Shown: in pieces, positions 39,788 to 49,237 of the stretch
Layout of the letters: each line of letters starts with the position of its first letter
How positions within the stretch are numbered: the stretch's first letter is position 1
Origin: Micromonospora sp. WMMD1128
GTDB lineage: Bacteria > Actinomycetota > Actinomycetes > Mycobacteriales > Micromonosporaceae
Reading direction: 5' to 3'
NCBI RefSeq assembly: GCF_027497235.1
Contig: NZ_CP114902.1
Location: 2,617,501 to 2,681,500 of the forward strand
DNA: 64,000 nucleotides
Notes under the pieces: model-generated
What the model was told of the DNA's origin: nothing
The model's database searches: none
Seen by the model: the letters and a program-made list of their open reading frames with translations, nothing else
Made by a program: the position numbers and the translations under genes

Positions 39788-41131
39788 TCAGAGCGGCAGC
39801 CGGCCCGCCCCGGCCCAGGCGTCGACGACCGGCGGGACCAGCGGCGTCGGCAGCGGCGGGGTGGCCCGCAGGGTGGGCGTCCAGCCGGCGTCGCCGCCGA
39901 GGTCCGGGTCGTGCGCGGCGTTGTACGCGGCCCGCAGGTCCACCGGCCGGGGGAGGTGGCGGCCCTGCTTCACCCAGCTTCCGCGCTCGGTCAGCGCGGT
40001 GCCGCCCCAGTCGTGGATGAGGTCCGCCGGGTCGACGTCGTCGGTGAGGGTGAAGAAGTTGTTCTGCGCGTAGATGGCGGACTGCACGCCGACGCCGAGG
40101 GCGTACTCGAAGCCGGCGCCGCCGAGCCGGTAGTGGTTCTCGTGCACGTCCACCTGGCCGAACCGCACCCGGGGCAGCCGTTGGAGGTCGCCGTCGAAGA
40201 GGTTGTGGTGCACGCTGACCTTGAGCCGGCCGACGTCCGGGCCGACCGTGTTGGAGGAGCCGATCAGCATCAGCTTGTCCCGGCCGGTGAACCGGTTCCA
40301 GGAGGCGGTGACCAGGCTGGCGGTGTGCGTGACGTCGAGGGAGCCGTCGTGCACCTGCCAGGGCCGGCCGAAGTAGATCGGCTGGGCGCTGTCCGGGTTG
40401 TCGCCGTCGGTGAACGTGTTGTGGTCGACCCACACGTGCTCGCTGCGGCGTACCGAGATCTGGTCGTACTGGGAGTTCCAGTTGCCGGTGTCGCCGTCGT
40501 CGGGGGACCAGGCCGGGAAGCAGTCCCGGGCGTCGTCGAACGTCAGGTTGCGCACGATCACGTTGGCCACCCGGTCGATCATCAGGGTGAGGCCGGTGAG
40601 CCGGGCGCCGCGCAGCCCGACGATCGTGGTGTTGGACCCGACGTTGATCTGCGTCTGCCGGGTCTGGTTGGCCACGGACCGGACCCGGGCCGCCTCCAAC
40701 GGGCCGCTCGGGTCCACCCGCCCCCAGACCGCCGGGTCGTACGCGGCCAGGTAGGCCGGCAGCGTGTACTCCGGGTCGGCCAGGTCGGCGCAGTCGAGCG
40801 GCGTGTCGTCGGCGCCTTCGAAGCCGTCGATCGTGCCGGCGACGTACACGATCTTCGGGGTGGCGTCGGTGGCGTTCGTGGCGTTGTCGCCGCCGAGCGC
40901 GGCGACCAGCTCGGCCCGGGTACGCACGACGCGGGTCCGGTCGGCGGTGGCCGCGCCGCCGCCGGTGGTGCCGGCGCCCTCGGCGGCCCAGCCATCGTTT
41001 GCGGGTAGGGCCTGGCGGCCGATCAGCTCGGCCGCCCGGGACGGCTTGGCGGGTGCGGCCGGCGCGGGCGCGGCGACGGTGAGGGTGAGCGTGGCGGCGA
41101 GGGCCGCGACGCCGACTGTTCGGGTACGCAT
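39788..41131 (-). CDS. Secreted pectate lyase, polysaccharide lyase family 1
   Basis: Cleaves polygalacturonate by beta-elimination outside the cell, releasing unsaturated oligogalacturonides. The 447-residue protein has a Sec signal peptide (about 1-27, MRTRTVGVAALAATL to APA). The parallel beta-helix of PL1 is marked by NTTIVGLRGARLTG, VIVRNLTFDDA, calcium-site VWVDHNTFTDGDN, and LQRLPRVRFGQVDVHENHYR with the catalytic-region Arg. It is last in a six-gene leftward operon of uronate enzymes and is followed by a strong hairpin, which fits its role as supplier of substrate for that pathway. Confidence 0.94.
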   Translation of the reverse strand: MRTRTVGVAALAATLTLTVAAPAPAAPAKPSRAAELIGRQALPANDGWAAEGAGTTGGGAATADRTRVVRTRAELVAALGGDNATNATDATPKIVYVAGTIDGFEGADDTPLDCADLADPEYTLPAYLAAYDPAVWGRVDPSGPLEAARVRSVANQTRQTQINVGSNTTIVGLRGARLTGLTLMIDRVANVIVRNLTFDDARDCFPAWSPDDGDTGNWNSQYDQISVRRSEHVWVDHNTFTDGDNPDSAQPIYFGRPWQVHDGSLDVTHTASLVTASWNRFTGRDKLMLIGSSNTVGPDVGRLKVSVHHNLFDGDLQRLPRVRFGQVDVHENHYRLGGAGFEYALGVGVQSAIYAQNNFFTLTDDVDPADLIHDWGGTALTERGSWVKQGRHLPRPVDLRAAYNAAHDPDLGGDAGWTPTLRATPPLPTPLVPPVVDAWAGAGRLPL

Positions 41132-41148
41132 GGCTCGGTTCCGTCCTG

Positions 41149-42321
41149 TCAGGTGGTGGGAAGGTGCACGTCGTGGGGTCGGACCGCCCAGGGCACCCCG
41201 GCCTCGGACGGCAGTACGCCGGTCTCCGCCGCCGCGCGCAGCACCGCGTTGACGCCCCGGATCACCCGCACCCGTTGCGGGCCGTCGCCGACGGCGCGCA
41301 CCGGGTCGCCGTCGAGCAGCGTCGGTTCCGGCGCGTCCCGCAGCGCGTCGAGCACCGCGGTGAACGGCTCGGTACGCGCCAGCGGCGCGATCAGCGGCAT
41401 GCCCGTGGCGCGGTGGTCGAGCAGGTTCGCCAGCAGTCCCTGCCGGCCGGGCACGGTGCGCGGGTGGGCGTCGCCGGGCAGGCGCAGCCGGTCGGTCGGG
41501 TATTCCAACACCGCCCGCCCCCGCTCGCCGGTGACCAGCACGTCGCCGGCGACGTGCTCCTCGGCGGCCAGGGTCAACGCGGCCAGCACCGGCGGGCCGG
41601 CGTGCGGGGTGAGCCGCAGGATCGTGGTGTCGTCCACCTCGATCGGGCGGACCCGGTAGCGCTCCACCTCGATCCGGGTCGGCCGCACCGGCGCGCCGGT
41701 CACCGACTCGGCCACCGCCAGGCACTGCATGACGGCGTGCGCGAGCGGGTTGGCGAGCGCCCCGTCGACCGCCGGCCGGCCGTCCACCGACCGGCGGCCG
41801 GCCCAGGGGGAGCGGGCGTAGTAGGCGTCCGGACGCTGCCAGGCGGCGACCGTCGCGATGCCGGTGACCGGGCCGAGCCGCCCGGCGGTCAGCGCGCCGG
41901 TGAGCGCGGTCAGCGCCGCCGAGCCGAGCGCCTGGAAGTTGACCTGCACGGCCCGGCCGGCGGCGGCGGACGCGGCCCGCAACGCGCGGTGTTCGGCCAG
42001 GTCGAGCACCGGCGGTTTCTCCAGCAGCAGATCCGCGCCGGCGGCGAGGACGTCCCGCGCGATCGGCAGGTGGGTGTGCGGCGGCGTGCACACCACCACC
42101 GCGTCGGGGCGGGACGTGGCGAGCATCGCCAGGTGGTCGGTGAAGATCCGCGTCCCGGGTGGTGTCGGTGCGTCCGGCTCGTCCTCCGGCGGTCGTACGT
42201 CGACGAGGGCGACCAGGCGCAGCCGGCCGGCGGCGTGCAGCGCGGCGATCACCCGCCGGTGCCAGCGGCCGTGCCCGTTCACCCCGACGAGCGCCACCCG
42301 CGGGGGCCCGCTGCCGCTCAC
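41149..42321 (-). CDS. Gfo/Idh/MocA-family oxidoreductase
   Basis: A 390-residue NAD(P)-dependent sugar dehydrogenase. The Rossmann start is RVALVGVNGHGRWHRR; family signatures include VVVCTPPHTH and LLLEKPPVLDLAEH, with the active-site Lys in EKPP. A GTG at 42321 is chosen as the protein begins at the usual point before the Rossmann strand; a start at 42399 would overlap the upstream gene. It follows the UxuB-like gene by 67 bases and precedes pectate lyase by 17. The exact sugar is unknown; it may reduce or oxidise uronates or side-chain sugars of pectin. Confidence 0.87.
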   Translation of the reverse strand: MSGSGPPRVALVGVNGHGRWHRRVIAALHAAGRLRLVALVDVRPPEDEPDAPTPPGTRIFTDHLAMLATSRPDAVVVCTPPHTHLPIARDVLAAGADLLLEKPPVLDLAEHRALRAASAAAGRAVQVNFQALGSAALTALTGALTAGRLGPVTGIATVAAWQRPDAYYARSPWAGRRSVDGRPAVDGALANPLAHAVMQCLAVAESVTGAPVRPTRIEVERYRVRPIEVDDTTILRLTPHAGPPVLAALTLAAEEHVAGDVLVTGERGRAVLEYPTDRLRLPGDAHPRTVPGRQGLLANLLDHRATGMPLIAPLARTEPFTAVLDALRDAPEPTLLDGDPVRAVGDGPQRVRVIRGVNAVLRAAAETGVLPSEAGVPWAVRPHDVHLPTT

Positions 42322-42388
42322 CGGGCCACCCCCGGCGGGCCGCCGCCGGCCGGACCAGCGCCGCCGGATCGACGCGGGAACCCGCCCG

Positions 42389-43879
42389 TCACCGGGCACC
42401 GGCCAGGGTGGCGCGGACGCCGTGTCGTTCCAGCGCGGTCAGCCAGCCGGTCACGGCCGCGCGGAATTCGTCGTCGGCGGCCAGGTCGGCGGGGATGACC
42501 TCGCGGACCGCGAAGATCGCGTCCACCACACCGGCCGGGGTGTGTCGGCCGTCGGCGAGCGCCGCGCGCAGCCGGTCGGCGAGCGGGTCGTCGAGCGGCA
42601 GCGGGCGGCCGTCGTCGGTGTGGCCGAGCAGGAACCGCAGCCAGGCCGCGACCACGAGCGCGCTCCACCGCGCGGACCGGCCGGCGGCCCGTAGGTCGGC
42701 CGCCGTGTGCAGCACCCGCTGCGGCAGCTTCTGCGAACCGTCCGAGGCGACCTGCGCGGTGCGGTAGCGGATCGCCGGGTTGCCGAACCGGGCGAGCACC
42801 TGCTCCCCGTAGTCGGGCACGGAGACGCCGGGCGGCGGGGTGAAACTCGGCGCGATCTCCTCGGCGACCAGCCGGCGCAGCACCGCGTCCAGGTGCGGCA
42901 GCGCCAGCGCGTCGACCACCGTCTCCGCGCCGGCCAGCGCGCCGAGGTACGCGGTGGCCGAGTGCACGCCGTTGAGCGCGCGCAGCTTCAGCCGTTCCCA
43001 CGGGCCGGCGTCGTCGGTGAGGACCGCGCCGGCCCGTTCCCAGGCGGGTCGGCCGCCGGGGAAGTCGTCCTCGATCACCCACTGCGACCACGGCTCGGCG
43101 GCGACCGCCGCCAGGTCGGTGACGCCGAGCGCCAGGCGTGCGGTGTCCCGGGTCTCGTCGGTGCTGGCCGGCACGATCCGGTCGACCATGGTGCCGGGGC
43201 AGGTGAGCTGCGCGGCCACCCGGTCGAGCGTGGCGTCGGGCACCCGGGCCAGGGTCAGGCACTGGTCGACGAGCGAGCGCAGCCGGCGGCCGTTGGCGGG
43301 CAGGTTGTCGCAGCTCACCAGCGCGATCGGCCCGGCGTCGGCGGCGGCGCGGGCGAGCAGCCCGCGCACCAGCAGCCCGGGCACGGTGCGCGGCGGCCGG
43401 TCGGTGGTGAGGTCGGCGGTCAACTCCGGGTCGGCGGCAAGCGCGCCGGTCACCGGGTCGAGCTGGTATGCCTTCTCCGTCACGGTGAGCGTGACCACCC
43501 GGATCGCCGGGTCGGCGAGCAGGCGCACCACCGCGTCCGGGTCGCTCGCCGCGTGGCGTACCCCGGCCAGCGCGCCGATCACCCGGGTCGACGCGCCGTC
43601 GGCGGCGAGCGTGGTGACGCTGAACAGCGCGTCCTGGGCGGCGAGCGCCTCCACCACGTCGGTGCTGCGCGGCGCGACGCCGATGATGCCCCAGTCGCCG
43701 CCGGCCGCGCCGATCGCCGCCTCGGTGTGTACGGCCTGGTGGGCGCGGTGGAACGCGCCGAGCCCCAGGTGCACGATGCCGGCCGGCACGGTGCCGGGGC
43801 GCACCAGCGGCCGGCTCGCCTCGGGCAGCCGGCGCAGCGTGGCCAGGCCGAGCCGGCCGGTGTCGACGGTCACCGCCAT
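42389..43879 (-). CDS. Mannitol dehydrogenase-family reductase, probable fructuronate reductase (UxuB)
   Basis: A 496-residue polyol dehydrogenase-type enzyme, in this setting expected to reduce D-fructuronate to D-mannonate or D-tagaturonate to altronate with NADH. N-terminal nucleotide fold near GIVHLGLGAFHRAHQAVHTE; the catalytic K-x5-N-x2-H arrangement lies in LKLRALNGVHSATAYLG. The length matches UxuB. The ATG at 43877-43879 lies ten bases inside the upstream dehydratase gene, so they are translationally linked. The adjacent UxaC supplies the likely substrate, fructuronate or tagaturonate. Confidence 0.9.
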   Translation of the reverse strand: MAVTVDTGRLGLATLRRLPEASRPLVRPGTVPAGIVHLGLGAFHRAHQAVHTEAAIGAAGGDWGIIGVAPRSTDVVEALAAQDALFSVTTLAADGASTRVIGALAGVRHAASDPDAVVRLLADPAIRVVTLTVTEKAYQLDPVTGALAADPELTADLTTDRPPRTVPGLLVRGLLARAAADAGPIALVSCDNLPANGRRLRSLVDQCLTLARVPDATLDRVAAQLTCPGTMVDRIVPASTDETRDTARLALGVTDLAAVAAEPWSQWVIEDDFPGGRPAWERAGAVLTDDAGPWERLKLRALNGVHSATAYLGALAGAETVVDALALPHLDAVLRRLVAEEIAPSFTPPPGVSVPDYGEQVLARFGNPAIRYRTAQVASDGSQKLPQRVLHTAADLRAAGRSARWSALVVAAWLRFLLGHTDDGRPLPLDDPLADRLRAALADGRHTPAGVVDAIFAVREVIPADLAADDEFRAAVTGWLTALERHGVRATLAGAR

Positions 43880-45171
43880 GCCGGCCCCTCGGGGAAGCGG
43901 AACTCCGCGATCGACTCCGGCCGCATGGTGGCGCTGTAGCCCGGCGCGGTGGGCAGCAGGTAGCGCCCGCCCCGGGTGCGGACCGGGTCGACGAAGTGCT
44001 CGTGCAGGTGGTCCACGTACTCGACCATCCGGCCGTCCAGGCCGGTGCTCACCCGCAGGTGGTCGAAGACGGCGAGGTGCTGCACGTATTCACAGAGCCC
44101 GACGCCGCCGGCGTGCGGGCAGACCGGCACCCCGAACTTCGCCGCCAGCAGCAGCTCGGCGAGCACCTCGTCGACGCCGCCGACCCGGCACGCGTCGACC
44201 TGCATCACGCCGATCGCCTCGGCCTGGAGCAACTGTTTGAAGATGACCCGGTTGGCGGCGACCTCGCCGGTGGCGACCCGGCACCGGCCGCCGGACAGCT
44301 CGGTCACCGCGCGGGCGATCCGGGCGTGGCCGAGCACATCGTCGGCGTGCGTGGGCTCCTCGATCCAGTACGGGTCGACCTCGACCAGCACCGCCATCGC
44401 GGCGATCGCCTCGTCGACGTCCCAGACCTGGTTGGCGTCCATCATCAGCAGCGCGTCCGGGCCGATCTCGGCCCGGATGATCCGGGCCCGTCGCAGGTCG
44501 TCGTCGAGCCGTCCGCCGACCTTCATCTTCATCGCGCGCCACCCCTGGGCGTACGCGTCGCGGGTCAGCGCCCGCACCTGCTCGTCCGGGTAGCCGAGCC
44601 AGCCCACCGACGTGGTGTACGAGGGGAAGCCGTCGCGTTCGAGCGCGGCCGACCGGTCGGTGAGGCCGTCGCGTCCCTTGTCGAGGAGGGCGGCTGCCTC
44701 GTCCGGGGTGAGCGCGTCGGTGATGTGGTGGAAGTCGACGGTGGCCACCAGCTCGTCGGTGGGCATCTCGGCGAGGTACCGCCACATCGGCTTGCCGGCG
44801 AGCTTGGCGCGCAGGTCCCAGACCGCGTTGACAAGCGCGCCGGTGGCCATGTGGATGACGCCCTTCTCCGGGCCGAGCCAGCGCAGCTGCACGTCGGCGC
44901 TGAGCGAGCGCCAGAACGCCACCGGCTCGGCGGCGATCTCGGCGACGGTGCGCCCGCGCACGTGGTGGGCGAGGGCCCGCACCGCGGCGCAGGTGATCTC
45001 GTTGCCCCGGCCGTTGGTGAAGGTGAACCCGGCGCCGGTCGGCCCGCCATCCGTGGTCAGCTCCACGTACGTGGCGGAGTAGTCGCCCCGGTTGATGGCG
45101 TCCGACCCGTCGCCGCTGGCGGCGGTCGGGAAGCGCACGTCGTGCACCGTGACGTCGACGATCCTGGTCAC
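43870..45171 (-). CDS. Enolase-superfamily sugar-acid dehydratase, L-fuconate dehydratase-like
   Basis: A 433-residue member of the mandelate racemase/enolase group. Catalytic and metal residues are visible in the barrel: Lys in MKMKVGGRLD, Asp in MMDANQVWD, Glu in WIEEPTHADD and ATGEVAANR, and the catalytic His in CPHAGGVGLCEY. The N-terminal cap (GAGFTFTNGRGNEITCAAV) and the VDFHHITD segment are characteristic of L-fuconate dehydratase. The GTG at 45171 overlaps the UxaC stop (GTGA). In this operon the reaction actually needed is dehydration of mannonate or altronate to 2-keto-3-deoxygluconate, so either this protein has that activity or the locus handles more than one sugar acid. Confidence 0.88.
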   Translation of the reverse strand: MTRIVDVTVHDVRFPTAASGDGSDAINRGDYSATYVELTTDGGPTGAGFTFTNGRGNEITCAAVRALAHHVRGRTVAEIAAEPVAFWRSLSADVQLRWLGPEKGVIHMATGALVNAVWDLRAKLAGKPMWRYLAEMPTDELVATVDFHHITDALTPDEAAALLDKGRDGLTDRSAALERDGFPSYTTSVGWLGYPDEQVRALTRDAYAQGWRAMKMKVGGRLDDDLRRARIIRAEIGPDALLMMDANQVWDVDEAIAAMAVLVEVDPYWIEEPTHADDVLGHARIARAVTELSGGRCRVATGEVAANRVIFKQLLQAEAIGVMQVDACRVGGVDEVLAELLLAAKFGVPVCPHAGGVGLCEYVQHLAVFDHLRVSTGLDGRMVEYVDHLHEHFVDPVRTRGGRYLLPTAPGYSATMRPESIAEFRFPEGPAWR

Positions 45172-46601
45172 GCGCGGTCACCTCCGAACTTGAAGACCTG
45201 CTTGGGCAGCCGGTAGGCCAGGTCGACGATCGTCTCGGCGGCCTCGTCCGCGCCGAGGCGGTGCTCGGCGACCAGGCGGGCCAGGAAACCGGCGTCGACC
45301 CGGCGGGCCACGTCGTGGCGTACCGGGATGGAGCAGAACGCGCGGGTGTCGTCGACGAACCCGGCCGTGTTGTAGAAACCGGCGCTCTCGGTGACCGCCT
45401 CCCGGAACCGGCGCAGCACCTCCGGCGAGTCGAGGAACCACCAGGGCGCGCCGAGGCGCAGCGCGGCGTAGCCGCCGGCCAGGGGCGCCAGCTCCCGGGT
45501 GAAGGTGTCCTCGTCGAGCGTGTAGAGCACCACGGTCAGCCGCGGGTCGTTGCCGTGCGCGTCCAGCAGCGGCGCCAGGCCGTGCACGTAGTCGGTGGCC
45601 TGCGGCACGTCGCCGCCGACGTCGCGGCCGTGCCGGGCGTACAGCCAGCGGTTGTGGTTGCGCACCGCGCCGGGGTGCAGCTGCATCACCAGGCCGTCGT
45701 CGAGCGACATCCGGGCGAACTCCAGCAGCATGTGCGCCCGGAACGCCTCCGCGTCGCCCGGGTCGGCCAGGCCGCGCCGGCCCTTGTCGTAGAGCGCCGC
45801 GGCCTCCGCCGGGTCGAGATCGAGGGTACGGGCGGTGGGGTGCCCGTGGTCGGAGGAGGTGGCCCCGGCGGCGGCGAACGCGGCCCGGCGCTGCCGCAGC
45901 GCGGCCAGGTAGCCGGCGTACGTGCCGGTGTCCTCGCCGGAGACGTCGGCGAGCCGGTCCACGTTCGCCGCCCAGCCGTCGAACTCCATGTCCACCACGT
46001 CGTCCGGGCGGAACGTGGTGACCACCCGGCCACCCGGCCCACCCCAGCCGTCGGCGGCGAGCTTGGCGTGCCGGCCCAGGTCGTCCAGGGGCGACTCGGT
46101 GGTGGCGAGCACCTCGATGCCGAAGCGGGTGAACAGCTCCCGGGGCCGGAACGCCGGCTCGGCGAGGCGGGCGGCGAGCGCGTCGTAGACGGCGTCGGCG
46201 GTGGCCGGGCCCAGCGGGGTGTCCACGCCGAACACGTTGCGGAACGTCTGTTCCAGCCACAGCCGCGACGGGGTGCCCCGGAACAGGTGCCAGTGCGCGG
46301 CGAACCGCCGCCAGATGGTGCGCCCGTCGGTCTCGACCGGGCTGCCGTCGACGCTCGGCACGCCCAGGTCGGCCGGCGGCACGCCCTGGCTGAGCAGCAT
46401 CCGGGTCAGGTAGTGGTCGGGCACGATCAGCAACCGGGCCGGGTCGGGGAACGGGCGGTCCTCGGCCAGCAGCGCCGGGTCGACGTGCCCGTGCGGGGAG
46501 ATGATCGGCTGCTCGGCGGCCAGGGCGTACAGCTCGCGCGCCAGGGCGCGCTGGCCGGGCTCGGCGGGCAGCAGCAGATCGCTGGGGGAGATGATCGGCA
46601 C
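45168..46601 (-). CDS. uxaC: Glucuronate/galacturonate isomerase
   Basis: Converts D-glucuronate to D-fructuronate and D-galacturonate to D-tagaturonate, the first intracellular step of hexuronate catabolism. The 477-residue length is typical. The metal site of this amidohydrolase-like barrel is ISPHGHVDP (His37, His39), and WRRFAAHWHLFRGTPSRLWL is a conserved UxaC block; the later barrel strand VVLYTLDEDTF also fits. Start is GTG at 46601. It lies 17 bases after the first operon gene. Confidence 0.95.
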   Translation of the reverse strand: MPIISPSDLLLPAEPGQRALARELYALAAEQPIISPHGHVDPALLAEDRPFPDPARLLIVPDHYLTRMLLSQGVPPADLGVPSVDGSPVETDGRTIWRRFAAHWHLFRGTPSRLWLEQTFRNVFGVDTPLGPATADAVYDALAARLAEPAFRPRELFTRFGIEVLATTESPLDDLGRHAKLAADGWGGPGGRVVTTFRPDDVVDMEFDGWAANVDRLADVSGEDTGTYAGYLAALRQRRAAFAAAGATSSDHGHPTARTLDLDPAEAAALYDKGRRGLADPGDAEAFRAHMLLEFARMSLDDGLVMQLHPGAVRNHNRWLYARHGRDVGGDVPQATDYVHGLAPLLDAHGNDPRLTVVLYTLDEDTFTRELAPLAGGYAALRLGAPWWFLDSPEVLRRFREAVTESAGFYNTAGFVDDTRAFCSIPVRHDVARRVDAGFLARLVAEHRLGADEAAETIVDLAYRLPKQVFKFGGDRA

Positions 46602-46618
46602 GGGTGCGGGCTCCTCGG

Positions 46619-47947
46619 TCAGGGCAGGGTGAGCAGGTCGGCGACCCGGACGGGCGCGCCGGTCTCCAGCGAGCGGTTGGCGGCCAGGCCGGTGAGCAGG
46701 GCGAGCGCGCCGTCGTACGCGGTGGCGGCCCGGCCGAGCGGGTCGGCCTCGCCGCCGAGCAGCACCCGGGTCATCCGGGTGTCCGCGCCGCCGTGCCCGC
46801 CCCGGGTCCAGCCGTCCACCGGGATCTGGACCGGCGGCTCCCAGAACGGTCGCAGGGTGAGCCGGGCCTCACCGCGCTCCACGGCGGCCTCGTCGCCGTG
46901 CAGCGCCGCGCCCTTGAGCGCGGACGCGTCGCCGGGGCTGACGTGGTCACTCTCGGTCACCTCCAGTTCGAGGCGGCCCCGGCTGCCGTTGACCATCACC
47001 CGGTAGCCCTCCCAGGGGGCGTACGCGGTGAGGTGGTAGGTCATGGTGGCGCCGGTGGAGTAGCGGGCCAGTACGGCGAGGTCGTCCTCGATGGTCACGC
47101 CGGGGGCGAAGACGTTGCGGTCGCGGTGGTAGCCGTCCTCGGCCTCGGCGTCGAGGTAGAGCTCGCGCAGCCGGGGGTGCTCGGCCAGCCGCAGCGCGAA
47201 CGGGTCGTCGGCGGCGGCCGGGGCGCCGTGCGCCCGGTCGTAGTCGCGGGCGTAGCCGTGCCGGCGGCCGGTCTCGCCGTAGAAGAACAGCCGCCCGGCC
47301 GCGTGCACCTCGACCGGGCGCGCGTCCAGCCACCAGTTGACCAGGTCGAAGTGGTGGCTGGCCTTGTGCACGAGCAGACCGCCGGAGGTGGCTTTGTCCC
47401 GGTGCCAGCGGCGGAAGTAGTCGGCGCCGTGGCGCACGTCGAGCAGCCACTCGAAGTGCACCGACCCGATCTCGCCCACCGCGCCGTCGGCGAGCAGCCG
47501 CCGGAGCTGTTCGTGCAACGGGTTGTAGCGGTAGTTGAACGCGACGGTGACCTGCCGGCCGGTCTCCGCGACCGCGTCCAGGATGCGCCGGCAGCGGGGT
47601 GCGTCGACGGTCATAGGCTTCTCGGTGATGACGTCGCAGCCGGCCCGCAGGGCCGCCACCACGTACTCGTCGTGGGTGACGTCGACGCTCGTCACCAGCA
47701 CCACGTCGACGCGCTCCTTCGCCAGCATGGTGGTGAAGTCGGCGGCGGCGTACGTGGGCACCGGCGGCTGGCCGAGTTCGGCGAGCCAGCGGTTGTGCGC
47801 GTCCATCCGGGTCTGGTTGACGTCGGCCAGGGCGACCAGCTCGGTGGCGTCGGCGTGGTCGAGCGCGAGCGCGCGGACGAACATCTCGGCGCGCGCTCCG
47901 GCGCCGACCAGGGCGTGGCGGACCCGTCTCCGGGCCGGTGATGACAT
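46619..47947 (-). CDS. Gfo/Idh/MocA-family oxidoreductase, first gene of the uronate operon
   Basis: A 442-residue NAD(P)-dependent dehydrogenase. The Rossmann strand begins VRHALVGAGARAEMF; CDVITEKPMTVDAPRCRR holds the active-site Lys, and HKASHHFDLVNWWLDARP is the conserved His-containing helix of this branch. The ATG at 47945-47947 follows GGGAGG eight bases upstream. An 18-bp LacI-type operator lies 20 bases before the start, so it heads the leftward operon controlled by the divergent regulator. Similar proteins in plant-polysaccharide loci act on free or terminal uronic acids. Confidence 0.88.
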   Translation of the reverse strand: MSSPARRRVRHALVGAGARAEMFVRALALDHADATELVALADVNQTRMDAHNRWLAELGQPPVPTYAAADFTTMLAKERVDVVLVTSVDVTHDEYVVAALRAGCDVITEKPMTVDAPRCRRILDAVAETGRQVTVAFNYRYNPLHEQLRRLLADGAVGEIGSVHFEWLLDVRHGADYFRRWHRDKATSGGLLVHKASHHFDLVNWWLDARPVEVHAAGRLFFYGETGRRHGYARDYDRAHGAPAAADDPFALRLAEHPRLRELYLDAEAEDGYHRDRNVFAPGVTIEDDLAVLARYSTGATMTYHLTAYAPWEGYRVMVNGSRGRLELEVTESDHVSPGDASALKGAALHGDEAAVERGEARLTLRPFWEPPVQIPVDGWTRGGHGGADTRMTRVLLGGEADPLGRAATAYDGALALLTGLAANRSLETGAPVRVADLLTLP

Positions 47948-47966
47948 GACGTCGGCCTCCCGCGGT

Positions 47967-47984
47967 GCTGCAAAGGTTTGCAGC
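47967..47984. promoter_or_regulatory. LacI-type operator of the leftward uronate operon
   Basis: GCTGCAAAGGTTTGCAGC: arms GCTGCAAA and TTTGCAGC are perfect around a GG centre. It sits 20 bases before the first leftward gene. A TTGACG (minus strand, 48011-48016) about 30 bases further out could be its -35 box. A sister site is at 48122-48133. Confidence 0.8.
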
Positions 47985-48110
47985 CGAAGAAACCATGCCG
48001 GGCGACGCGTCGTCAATGGTCGATGGCTTTCCCGTACCATGAATCCTGATCCGTGTGGTTATATCCGCCCACCGGGCGTGCGGTCGAAATCGATCCGTAA
48101 CAATGAGGCG

Positions 48111-48139
48111 TTGACACCGGAGCAACCGTTTGCATTAAT
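48111..48139 (+). promoter_or_regulatory. Rightward promoter with a LacI operator in its spacer
   Basis: TTGACA at 48111-48116 and ATTAAT at 48134-48139 are 17 bases apart. Within the spacer, GCAACCGTTTGC (48122-48133) is a 10-of-12 palindrome resembling the GCAAAGGTTTGC core of the leftward operator. The regulator should thus block RNA polymerase at its own promoter. Confidence 0.7.
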
Positions 48140-48183
48140 TGGCGGCACCCGTGACCCCCACCACATCGGACCAGGGAGCCGCC

Positions 48184-49230
48184 GTGCCAGCCACCATCCG
48201 GGACGTCGCCCGGGCCTCCGGCGTGCACATCTCCACCGTCTCCCGCACGTTCTCGGCCCCGCACCTGGTCAACCCGGAGACCCGGGGCCGGGTGCTGGCC
48301 TGCGCGGAGGACCTCGGCTACCGCCCCAACCGGGCCGCCCGCGCCCTGATCACCGGTCGGACGCACAACATCGGCCTGATCGTCGCCGACATCGCCAACC
48401 CGTTCTTCCCGCCGCTGATCAAGGCGGCGGAGGGGCAGGCCCGGCACCGCGACTACCACGTGTTCGTGGCCGACACCAACGAGGACGTGATCGCCGAGGA
48501 GGACCTCGTCCACGCCCTGGCCAAGCAGGTCGACGGCGTGCTGCTGTGCAGCCCGCGGATGAGCAACAGCCTGATCGAGCAGGTCAGCCGCGAGGTCCCG
48601 GTGGTGGTGATCAACCGCCAGGTCGCCGGCCTGCCCTGCGTGATGATGGACGTCGGGCAGGGCGCCCGGTCCGCGATCGAGCACCTGCTCGGCCTCGGCC
48701 ACCGGCGGATCGCGCTGCTCGGCGGCCCGCGCGGCTCGTGGACCGCGCGGGAGATGCGCCGGGCCGCCTCGGCCGCCGCCCGCAGCGGCGGCGGCGAGCT
48801 GACCCTGCTCGGACCCAACCAGCCCACCGAGACCGGCGGCGGCGCGCTCGCCGAACCGGTACGCCGCAGCGGCGTCACCGCCGTGCTCGCCTACAACGAC
48901 CTGATGGCGCTCGGCCTGATCGAAGGGCTCGACGCGCTGGGGCTACGGGTGCCGCAGGACGTCAGCGTGGTCGGCGTCGACGACATCGCGCTGAGCCGAC
49001 TCACCCGCCCCAAGTTGACGACGGTGGCCACGCCGACCGCGGCCGCCGGCCGGACGGCCGTCGACATGCTGCTGCAACTCGACTCCGACGCGCCGCGCGG
49101 CGCCCGGGGCCGGGGCGCGGCGGCCGGCGACCGTCGCACCACCGCACAGGTAATGCTCCAGACCGTACTTGTCGTCCGCGACTCGACCGGGCCCGTGCCC
49201 GAGCCCGGTCGGGACGGCGCCGGGACCTGA
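48184..49230 (+). CDS. LacI-family transcriptional regulator of the uronate locus
   Basis: A 348-residue repressor. The N-terminal helix-turn-helix is TIRDVARASGVHISTVSRTF, followed by the hinge NRAARALITGRT and a periplasmic-binding-protein-like effector domain (NIGLIVADIANPFF at its first strand, GVTAVLAYNDLMALG later). The GTG at 48184 with AGGGA upstream puts the HTH at residue 4, as usual; an in-frame TTG at 48139 overlaps the -10 box and is unlikely. It is divergent from the uronate enzyme operon and leads the transporter operon; two similar operators flank it. The effector is probably a uronate or a keto-deoxy intermediate. Confidence 0.92.
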   Translation: MPATIRDVARASGVHISTVSRTFSAPHLVNPETRGRVLACAEDLGYRPNRAARALITGRTHNIGLIVADIANPFFPPLIKAAEGQARHRDYHVFVADTNEDVIAEEDLVHALAKQVDGVLLCSPRMSNSLIEQVSREVPVVVINRQVAGLPCVMMDVGQGARSAIEHLLGLGHRRIALLGGPRGSWTAREMRRAASAAARSGGGELTLLGPNQPTETGGGALAEPVRRSGVTAVLAYNDLMALGLIEGLDALGLRVPQDVSVVGVDDIALSRLTRPKLTTVATPTAAAGRTAVDMLLQLDSDAPRGARGRGAAAGDRRTTAQVMLQTVLVVRDSTGPVPEPGRDGAGT

Positions 49231-49237
49231 CCGGGTG

